Source of the DNA: M3007 sp044350415
GTDB taxonomy: Bacteria > Bacteroidota > Bacteroidia > Chitinophagales > Saprospiraceae
Direction: 5' to 3'
DNA: 19,641 nucleotides
Assembly: GCA_044350415.1 (NCBI GenBank)
Contig: JBILHQ010000115.1
Location: 1-19,641 of the forward strand
Below are positions 13,546 through 19,641 of this stretch, piece after piece. Below the pieces are notes generated by a model. It did no database searches, was not told where the DNA came from, and worked only from the letters and a program-made list of their open reading frames with translations. Position 1 is the first letter of the stretch; each line of letters starts with the position of its first letter. The position numbers and the translations under genes are program-made.

Positions 13546-15184
13546 CTGCTCCAACGAACAGCACGCCGGCTGCGGCCCATCCCCATTTGGCTTCCTGTTG
13601 CCAGCCCATTGTCCACAGTTGAAGGCTGAAAAAGGCAAGTGCGACGGCCAGGAGCGCAAAAACCATTCTTTTGATGGCTTTAGCGACGATGTTTGCACCG
13701 GTGATGGTATCGGGCGTACGAATTTCCAGTTCACCGTTGCGGGTTTTTCGAATTGTTTTTTGCAGTTCGTCGGGCAAGGAAAGCGCGGTGGTGAGCGTGC
13801 GCTGAATGAAATCCCGGACGTATCCTATGGTGCCACCTTTCTGTGCAAAAATATACTCCTGCATAAAGGGCCGCACCACTTCCAGTGGGTTAAAGGACGC
13901 GTCGAGCGTACTGGAAATCCCGAGTAACAAGGTAATCGCCCGATTAAGCAGCACATATTCCTTGGGTATCTGTACCGTTCCTGCAATCCCTTTTAATCCA
14001 ATGTCTTCTATCAGACCGGTCAGGCTGTTATTAAACGGATTGATTTTGATATCCTTTAGGTTCAATCCTTCAAACTGCACTTCATTTTGCAGAAAATCCC
14101 GCATTGCTGCGATCATTTTCCGGGCGACCCTTTCTGCATCAGGACCATCAGCGAGGAAGCCCATTTTCCGGCAGGCTTCGATCATCTCTTCGGTATCATT
14201 TTTTACGGCAGCTTCAATCAACAGGGAAATACCTTCACGCATTTGCAGCGGTAGGGTAGCGGTGGCCCCAAAGTCGAGCAACACAATATCGCCGGTCGCT
14301 TCGATCAATACATTGCCGGGATGGGGATCGGCATGGTAAAAGCCGTCCCGAAAAACCATCAAACACCAGACCTTGGTAAGGCGTGCTGCCAAATCCCGCC
14401 GGTCAATCTGCAACCGGTCCAACCCGGCAATGTCAGATATTTTAATACCCTGGTGGAAGGTGGTCGTCAACACACGACCACTGGAATAGGCAGGATGCAC
14501 GACGGGGATCAACACACTTGATTCACCGGCAAGGTTGGTCCGAATCGTTTCCATAGAACGGGCCTCCACGGCAAAATCCAGTTCTTCCTCGATCATAATA
14601 CGGATTTGGGAATAGAGATAATCCATTCCCTTGATATTCATAAACCAGGTAATCAGTTTGGTAAGTTTCTGAATAATTTCCAGGTCAATTTTTGCAACAG
14701 CTTCAATACCATAGTGTTGCACCTTTACAATGACTTCCGTTCCATCCAATAAGGTAGCTTGGTGTGCTTGTCCGATGGAGGCGGTTGCGAGTGGAATGTT
14801 ATTAAAAGTCGCAAATAGTTCTTCGGGTGTATTGCCCAGTTCTTCCTGAATCCGTTGGGACACTTCGGGGAAGGGCCGTGCCGGCAGTCTGTCTTGCAAT
14901 GCTTCCAGCGGCCGTTGGAATGCCTCCGGCAAAAAATTGGACAGAATAGACAGCATTTGTCCGATTTTGATGAACAATCCCTGCAAGTCAAGAATGGTGT
15001 CTTTGACCTTCTCCGCATTGCAGATATGCAGGTCCTGAATACGGGCATCATACCAGCGTTGTCCCATGAACCTGCGCCGGAAGGACAACCAGAAATAACT
15101 CAACATGACGCCAAAAGCCGTTGAATAAGCTTTCCGAACGCGGTAACCGGGAGAAAAATGAGCAGGTGTATTTAGTTTTTTCAT
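13538..15184 (-). CDS. ABC1/UbiB family atypical kinase
   Basis: A 548-residue protein with the full set of UbiB-family motifs: KIGQ (73-76) in the inhibitory N-terminal segment, LQDRLPA, the A-rich loop ATASIGQAHQA (133-143), Lys154 in VIVKVQ, the ExD-like EELDFAVEA, the catalytic loop HADPHPGN (284-291) and metal-binding LLDFGA (302-307). The C-terminus (about 500-548) has two hydrophobic helices that anchor it in the inner membrane. Members are ATPases/kinases needed for ubiquinone or isoprenoid-lipid metabolism; in a menaquinone-using Bacteroidota the lipid substrate is uncertain. Last in a same-strand run of four genes, 203 bp after the serine hydrolase, with a palindromic repeat in that gap. 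The final codons and stop lie in the 72-nt hairpin. Confidence 0.9.
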   Translation of the reverse strand: MKKLNTPAHFSPGYRVRKAYSTAFGVMLSYFWLSFRRRFMGQRWYDARIQDLHICNAEKVKDTILDLQGLFIKIGQMLSILSNFLPEAFQRPLEALQDRLPARPFPEVSQRIQEELGNTPEELFATFNNIPLATASIGQAHQATLLDGTEVIVKVQHYGIEAVAKIDLEIIQKLTKLITWFMNIKGMDYLYSQIRIMIEEELDFAVEARSMETIRTNLAGESSVLIPVVHPAYSSGRVLTTTFHQGIKISDIAGLDRLQIDRRDLAARLTKVWCLMVFRDGFYHADPHPGNVLIEATGDIVLLDFGATATLPLQMREGISLLIEAAVKNDTEEMIEACRKMGFLADGPDAERVARKMIAAMRDFLQNEVQFEGLNLKDIKINPFNNSLTGLIEDIGLKGIAGTVQIPKEYVLLNRAITLLLGISSTLDASFNPLEVVRPFMQEYIFAQKGGTIGYVRDFIQRTLTTALSLPDELQKTIRKTRNGELEIRTPDTITGANIVAKAIKRMVFALLAVALAFFSLQLWTMGWQQEAKWGWAAAGVLFVGAVL

Positions 15185-15220
15185 TTTTTATTGCAGGTTT
15201 TTTTCACATAAGGCACACAG

Positions 15221-15287
15221 GAGATTTCGCACAGACCACGTAGCGTAGTTTGTACGCGTAAAATCTACGTGGTCTGTGTGAAATCTC
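15221..15287. repeat. 67-nt palindromic repeat
   Basis: 15221-15243 and 15265-15287 match inverted at 22 of 23 positions around a 21-nt loop. No T-tract follows on the minus strand, so it is unlikely to be an intrinsic terminator of the serine hydrolase gene. It resembles a dispersed foldback repeat. Confidence 0.65.
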
Positions 15288-15387
15288 TGGGTATACTTTA
15301 CAAGGTAAGAAAACAAGACTGCAAGATCGTTGTTTTTATTACTCCGTCAACTGTTTTTAGGGTACTAAGTTTACTCCCGGACATGCG

Positions 15388-16413
15388 TTAAGGCAAATCA
15401 AGGAGTTCAAATACCTGCCCTGATATTTTACTGATGGCAGCGGCTAATTTATCAGTGTCTTTTCCCCGGGTCATTACCGTGAGTAAAAATGATTGTCCTT
15501 TTACGTGGATAAAGCCCGATTCATGGAGTTCGTAATCTGCTCCGGGCTGCCGCCATTCGCCAAATTTATGCCACATCATAGAATCACGGTCTATTCCTAT
15601 CCCTTTTCCAAACCCTTTCCTAAAGGCGCAATTGCGCAACAACTCTGCTGCGTAATCGGAATATTCGGGCGTGAGGTAAGCGGCGTTATAAATGGCATTC
15701 ATAAAAGTGGAATATTCCTTTGCTGACATTTTAAAAGCCATCTCATCCTTGACCGGCTGTTTTAAACCGAGGTCTGCAAACAACTTGTACAACAACCTAG
15801 AGTCAAAATGTTGGGACAATAACCACGTGGCATTGTTGTCGGAGTAAGCGATCATATAGACCAGCAATTCATGGATTTTATATTTTTTCCCCGGCTCAAT
15901 GGATAAATCAGTGTAGTATTGTTGGGTAATTTCACCTTGTTTTGGTTTTTCAAATAGTAACTCTTTTTCCAATAGACCAGGAGCAGATTCGGCCATTCGC
16001 AAATAGCAAATGAGCAGGGCTACTTTCATCAAAGAAGCTGGATGGTACTCCACTTCATTATTAACAGCCATCCATCCTCCATGATCAAATTCCTTTAAAT
16101 AAACGGTCGCCTCATTGATGGAACCATCTATTTTTAAATCCTGGATGGTAGAAAGCATTTTTTGCTTAATCGGATTGAATCCCGCTGATTCTTCAATTTC
16201 CTGCACGGATATAACGGGATGGATGTTTTTTAGTCCACCTAAACGGGTTATTTTGAAAGTGTGGCCAGTCGCTCCTGGCGTGCCCTGGGGCTCGATAGCA
16301 AAAAAATGGATGACAAAATAAACTAATCCGGAAAAGGCTACGCCTGCAAAAAGTAAAAGTAAGGAAAAGCCAATGTTTTTTTTGCGGGTAAAAAAGGTGG
16401 GTATTGGCGACAT
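15388..16413 (-). CDS. Membrane-anchored serine hydrolase (class A beta-lactamase fold)
   Basis: A 341-residue protein. One N-terminal membrane helix (about 14-39) anchors it, leaving the rest in the periplasm. The domain follows the class A beta-lactamase/DD-peptidase order: HPASLMKVAL with the SxxK pair Ser127/Lys130, then SDN at 191-193 (YSDNN), and HKFG at 282-285 in place of the usual KTG, after which come HVKGQSFLLTVMTRG strands. I do not see the lactamase Glu166 motif clearly. It is thus more likely a cell-wall or general serine hydrolase than a resistance enzyme. It is on the same strand as its neighbours, 298 bp after the SGNH gene, so probably separately transcribed. Confidence 0.8.
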   Translation of the reverse strand: MSPIPTFFTRKKNIGFSLLLLFAGVAFSGLVYFVIHFFAIEPQGTPGATGHTFKITRLGGLKNIHPVISVQEIEESAGFNPIKQKMLSTIQDLKIDGSINEATVYLKEFDHGGWMAVNNEVEYHPASLMKVALLICYLRMAESAPGLLEKELLFEKPKQGEITQQYYTDLSIEPGKKYKIHELLVYMIAYSDNNATWLLSQHFDSRLLYKLFADLGLKQPVKDEMAFKMSAKEYSTFMNAIYNAAYLTPEYSDYAAELLRNCAFRKGFGKGIGIDRDSMMWHKFGEWRQPGADYELHESGFIHVKGQSFLLTVMTRGKDTDKLAAAISKISGQVFELLDLP

Positions 16414-16711
16414 AAAGGGAATCTTGTTGGTTGGACTTCAGCGCATTTTTAAGATTTTCAGGAAGAAAAAGTTTTAGGTATGCGCTTAATACGTAGTTTT
16501 TATTAATTATATAAAGAATAAAAAAGAATAAATAAGCCTATAAAGGTATTGCATTCGCCAATGGATTTCGCCCCCCACTCACATATTTGCCTAATACTGT
16601 CAAATATTCAAGAATAACTCAATGAATATGGAAATTCCGACCTGCCATATCCACTTTCCCGGAGTTGATATGCTGTTCCAACCCTATTTTTTATAAACGA
16701 TCAGGACATCA
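16414..16711. other. 298-bp gap without recognisable features
   Basis: It lies between two minus-strand genes. AT-rich, with no convincing TAnnTTTG box, hairpin or reading frame. Confidence 0.5.
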
Positions 16712-17407
16712 TCAGTTCTTCAGTAAGACCGGCAGCATAACTTCGCTCCACCGGGCGTATCCTATTGCATTCATGTGCAAACTGTCAGCAGTGAAAATAA
16801 TGGGATCCGGTCGGCCATTTTTCAGCATACAGGGCACAATATCAATATAAGTATGCCTTTTTTGAGTACCGATAAATGCCTTAATCAGCCGGTTGGCAGA
16901 TTCGGATTCGGCCCAGCGATGCCAACGGGAAGGAGAAGGTTTGAGGGCAACAAAATAAAGTTGCGTTTTGGGTAAGGTATGCCGGATCGTTTGGACTAAT
17001 TGCTGATAATCGGCCAAAACCTGGGTTGGTGTTTTGGGCTGTTTTCCGAACAAATCATTCTCGCAATAAATAACGATTGCTTTGGGCTTGTTTTTTAGTA
17101 TCGTCCTTGCTGCATAAAAATTCACTTCGGGGAACGTAGAGCCGCCAAAACCGTAATTGATAGCAGTAATTGGCAACATATCCTTCGACAATGTTTTCCA
17201 GAAAAAGATACTTGAACTGCCTCCGAATACTACGTTTTCCATGCCCGGAAAATTTAAAGAATCACGCCGCTCATAATCACGGATAGTCGATTCGAAACGG
17301 TTAAGGGGATAATCGGGTCGAAAACCGCTGTCTGAAATACCAGGGTATGTATTTTTACAGGACCAACTGACGGCCAACAATAACGTAATCAGGTATAAAT
17401 TTTTCAT
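16712..17407 (-). CDS. SGNH/GDSL-type esterase lipoprotein
   Basis: A 231-residue protein. The signal peptide ends SWS before Cys17, giving a lipoprotein. SGNH blocks are visible: block I FGGSSSIFFW (61-70; nucleophile serine probably Ser65), block II NYGFGGS (84-90), block III YCENDL (Asn117) and block V DSLH (Asp208, His211). This matches SGNH hydrolases with the GSSSI variant of the GDS motif, which act as esterases or deacetylases on lipids or glycans; the substrate is not predictable. ATG 17407 is preferred over an upstream in-frame start at 17446 because the signal peptide begins here. A TACATTTG box (17424-17431) lies 16 bp upstream. Confidence 0.85.
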   Translation of the reverse strand: MKNLYLITLLLAVSWSCKNTYPGISDSGFRPDYPLNRFESTIRDYERRDSLNFPGMENVVFGGSSSIFFWKTLSKDMLPITAINYGFGGSTFPEVNFYAARTILKNKPKAIVIYCENDLFGKQPKTPTQVLADYQQLVQTIRHTLPKTQLYFVALKPSPSRWHRWAESESANRLIKAFIGTQKRHTYIDIVPCMLKNGRPDPIIFTADSLHMNAIGYARWSEVMLPVLLKN

Positions 17408-17423
17408 ACTGCATTTTTTTTCA

Positions 17424-17431
17424 CAAATGTA
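17424..17431 (-). promoter_or_regulatory. -7 box of the SGNH gene (TACATTTG)
   Basis: A perfect TAnnTTTG match on the minus strand, 16 bp before the start codon. No clear -33 box at the usual spacing. It suggests transcription independent of the upstream UspA gene. Confidence 0.4.
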
Positions 17432-17558
17432 TTGACAGGAATACAATTCCGGTCAATTGAATGTTGATACACTTCAGGTAAAAAAATTACTCCGAATGGT
17501 GCAGTACAAACCGGGAGAAGAGCAGTAGAAAAGATCCTGGCGACTATCAAAAAGCAGG

Positions 17559-18389
17559 TTACACAGCATCTTTCCGGAACACCAGCATTGGTATTTTGGT
17601 GACAAAAGAAAAATTTTCTGACTTGCTGGAACCGAATATTTTGTCGAACCAGGTATGGTTGTAATGGGTAAAAAATACCACTAATGACGGTTGTGTTTTT
17701 GTTATTAAACCATCCAATTGTGTACTAAAACCCTCTTTCGAATGAAGTTCTTCCTGCCATATACGGTCGAGCGAAGGGTACTTATGGTGCCACTCTGATC
17801 CTTGTAAAACAGGTATTTTGCCGGGAAAGTGGAAATGCACCAGATCTGCTTTCGCGTTGATAGATTGCGCAAAATATGCTACTTTGGTTAACTCTGTCTG
17901 GATGTTTTCCATATCGGACGCGTAAAGTATTTTCCGAATTGGCCGGACCCGGTAGTGATGCGGAACAGCCAATACTGGTACTGGTGAATGCAGAATCACA
18001 TGGCTCGTATTCGTTCCAATAAGCTTGCGTATTGTTCCGGCTCCACGGGTACTGATGCAGATAATATTGATGTCATGTTGCCGGGCATATTCCAGGATAA
18101 TACTATGGGGGTTGAGATCTTCTATTACCACAAATCGGTGGGCTCCCTGCATTGTTTTCATAGATTTGTAAATATTTTCCACCCATTTTTTTAATTTTTG
18201 CAAATGCATGTCGTGTTGTTCCGCCAACCAATTCTTACTGTATTCCAGCTGGTCGGAAGTGGGGATCATGGCATGAAAACAATGAAAAAAAATTAATTCT
18301 ACATTTTTTTGGGTGGCCAACTGGATGGCGAATCGCAAACCTGATTTGGAATGCGTTGAAAAATCAGTGGTGACCAGGATTTTGTCCAT
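17559..18389 (-). CDS. Tandem universal stress protein (UspA family)
   Basis: A 276-residue cytoplasmic protein made of two Usp folds. The first (1 to about 145) begins MDKILVTTDFSTHSKSGLRF and has the nucleotide-binding end STRGAGTIRKLIGTNTSHVI followed by SPVPVLAVP, close to the ATP-binding G-2x-G-9x-G(S/T) pattern. The second (about 150-276, starting IRKILYASDME) keeps the fold but its loop (KIFGSSKSENFSF) lacks a clear ATP motif, as is common in two-domain Bacteroidota UspA proteins. Such proteins help cells survive starvation, redox and other stresses by unclear means. ATG 18389 is preferred over a TTG three codons earlier. The start lies 272 bp from the divergent BON gene, another stress-type gene. 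Confidence 0.85.
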   Translation of the reverse strand: MDKILVTTDFSTHSKSGLRFAIQLATQKNVELIFFHCFHAMIPTSDQLEYSKNWLAEQHDMHLQKLKKWVENIYKSMKTMQGAHRFVVIEDLNPHSIILEYARQHDINIICISTRGAGTIRKLIGTNTSHVILHSPVPVLAVPHHYRVRPIRKILYASDMENIQTELTKVAYFAQSINAKADLVHFHFPGKIPVLQGSEWHHKYPSLDRIWQEELHSKEGFSTQLDGLITKTQPSLVVFFTHYNHTWFDKIFGSSKSENFSFVTKIPMLVFRKDAV

Positions 18390-18562
18390 AATTTCCAAGA
18401 ATAAATACTACGTTATCACTACACAAGATCTAAATTTTAAAAAACAGGAATAGTAATTTCGATTACAACAGACCATGATTGATGTCATCAGATTCGTGTT
18501 GTTTACAGAAAGGATAGAGAATAATAATGACCTGAATCAATATCTGCCTTAATAACACTCAT

Positions 18563-18592
18563 TTTGTGCAGCAAAAAAATCTCTTATTTTTG
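18563..18592 (+). promoter_or_regulatory. Promoter of the BON protein gene
   Basis: TTTG at 18563-18566, an 18-bp spacer and TATTTTTG at 18585-18592, a full match to TAnnTTTG. It lies 69 bp before the ATG and is the best promoter in the window. Confidence 0.65.
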
Positions 18593-18661
18593 TATCAAAA
18601 TTAATTTCATTTCAACCTTTCAAAATATTAATTTTATTTTTCACTTTTTAAACCATCAACA

Positions 18662-19330
18662 ATGAAAAGCGATATTGAAATTCAAAAAGACGTAATGGCC
18701 CAATTGAAATGGGAGCCTTTTTTAAATGCATCTGCTATTGGCGTTGCTGTCAAAAATGGTGTTGTAACGCTGTCGGGGAATGTGGATTCCTACTCCAAAA
18801 AAGTCCTGGCTGAAAAAGCTGCAAAAAGAATCAGCGGTGTGAAAGCCATTGCAGAAGATATTCAAATTGGGGTATCTCCGGCATACGCTAAAACAGATAC
18901 TGAAATCGCTGTAGCGGTGCTTAATGCTTTAAAATGGCATACAGGGGTGCAAGAGGAAAAAGTAAAAATAAAAGTTGAAAATGGCATTGTTACCCTTGAG
19001 GGGGAAGTGGATTGGGAATATCAACGTTCCAATGCTAAAATGGCCATTGAAAATTTAACGGGTGTTCGTTTAGTGGTAAATTCCATTATCGTAAAACCTA
19101 AAGTGATGCCTTCGGATATCGAAAAAAAGATTACCGCTGCTTTTCACAGACATGCCACCATGGATGCCGAAAATATTATTGCTCAGGTTAATGGGTCTAA
19201 AGTTACGTTACGGGGAAGGGTTCGCTCCTTCATCGAAAAAGAGGATGCTGAGAATGCTGCCTGGTCTGCTCCGGGAGTAACTGATGTAGAAAATAAACTA
19301 GAGATAAAAATACCGGAATTTGCCCTGTAA
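18662..19330 (+). CDS. Triple BON-domain protein
   Basis: A 222-residue protein with three BON domains in a row (about 4-70, 78-146, 149-218). Each shows the usual pattern of a helix, then NG.VTL.G.V (NGVVTLSGNV, NGIVTLEGEV, GSKVTLRGRV), a second helix with A..A...GV, and a final strand. No signal peptide or lipobox is seen, so it is probably cytoplasmic, unlike OsmY. BON domains bind phospholipid or act in envelope and osmotic stress. A strong promoter and a hairpin terminator frame it as a single-gene unit. The start ATG follows an A-rich stretch typical for Bacteroidota. Confidence 0.88.
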   Translation: MKSDIEIQKDVMAQLKWEPFLNASAIGVAVKNGVVTLSGNVDSYSKKVLAEKAAKRISGVKAIAEDIQIGVSPAYAKTDTEIAVAVLNALKWHTGVQEEKVKIKVENGIVTLEGEVDWEYQRSNAKMAIENLTGVRLVVNSIIVKPKVMPSDIEKKITAAFHRHATMDAENIIAQVNGSKVTLRGRVRSFIEKEDAENAAWSAPGVTDVENKLEIKIPEFAL

Positions 19331-19516
19331 ACGGTTAGCGCATGTCTGGGATTTTTTCTTCTTGGAAATCAATAGTTTATGATTCTGGCAATGAAGTCAG
19401 AACCATAAACTATTGATTTTTAAAAAGGGAATGGTTCAGACGTGCTTTTAATAAGCAATAAATTACTGTCTTTAATACCCATTATCCAGTGCTTTATCAT
19501 GGACTCAATATTAACC
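19331..19516. other. Spacer after the BON gene
   Basis: It carries a lone copy of GCATGTCTGGGATTT (19340-19354) and the terminator hairpin at 19366-19421. Nothing coding is recognised before the palindromic element at 19517. Confidence 0.5.
19366..19421 (+). terminator. Hairpin terminator of the BON gene
   Basis: 22-nt arms 19366-19387 and 19398-19419 match inverted with one mismatch around a 10-nt loop, ending in a T-run. The arms share AGTTTATGATTCTG/CAGAACCATAAACT with the structure at 6634-6729, so it also belongs to a repeat family. Confidence 0.75.
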
Positions 19517-19641
19517 TAGTGCCGCATCCACCGAATAGCCTGTGAATGGACGGCCATATTTTCCGTTCATCTGCGTTCTTCGTCGGTTAAAATGTCCCGC
19601 ATTAAGCCCTCCTCAAGCCTTGATGAACAAAAAATCTATCG
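19517..19641 (+). repeat. Palindromic MITE-like element, copy 2 (cut by window edge)
   Basis: Ungapped match to 792-916 in the same orientation, about 109 of 125 positions identical. The right inverted arm would lie just beyond the window, predicted to begin at the next base. Confidence 0.7.

Noticed and set aside
13349..13927. 192-residue plus-strand frame across GlsB and UbiB
   Set aside because: It runs through the 72-nt hairpin and antisense to the kinase; both real genes explain the DNA better.
13806..14339. 177-residue plus-strand frame antisense to UbiB
   Set aside because: Shadow frame; all UbiB motifs are encoded on the opposite strand.

Overview
The window looks like chromosome of a Bacteroidota bacterium, most likely of the Saprospiria/Chitinophagia type. 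Two secreted proteins carry type IX secretion C-terminal domains with the usual NP motif. Several genes have TAnnTTTG-type -7 boxes rather than sigma70 boxes, and ribosome binding sites are A-rich without Shine-Dalgarno sequences. Intergenic DNA is AT-rich and full of foldback repeats. No rRNA, tRNA, CRISPR array or intact insertion sequence was seen.

Layout. 1-988: a broken membrane-protein gene (frameshift plus truncation), then a palindromic repeat whose second copy ends the window. 989-1213: a small lipoprotein with a metal-binding CxxH/CxxC motif. 1217-2692 (minus): an atypical pyruvate-kinase-like protein. 2702-7458: an accessory island with three phage tail-collar (microcystin-dependent-protein-like) genes, a fourth collar fragment, a secreted lamin-tail-like protein, an IS5-type transposase remnant, and several foldback elements. 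7459-8403 (minus): a double zinc-ribbon protein. 8560-9720: a second T9SS-secreted protein. 9815-13472: a large periplasmic TolB-propeller/amidohydrolase fusion and a GlsB-type membrane protein, closely spaced. 13538-18389 (all minus): UbiB/ABC1 kinase, serine hydrolase, SGNH lipoprotein and tandem UspA. 18662-19330: a triple-BON protein with a strong promoter and a hairpin terminator. The GlsB, UspA and BON genes suggest a general stress/envelope neighbourhood, but this is inferred only from families.

The most unusual part is 2.7-7.2 kb. Collar gene 1 is a mosaic: its ends resemble gene 3 and its variable middle resembles gene 2. A promoterless fragment at 6739-6964 carries only that variable part, about 89% identical to gene 2. 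Gene 3 and the fragment sit between 36-bp inverted repeats (5818-5853 and 7140-7175). This may be a small diversifying collar-protein locus in which recombination swaps the variable region, or just duplications decaying around mobile-element debris. The sequence alone does not decide between these.
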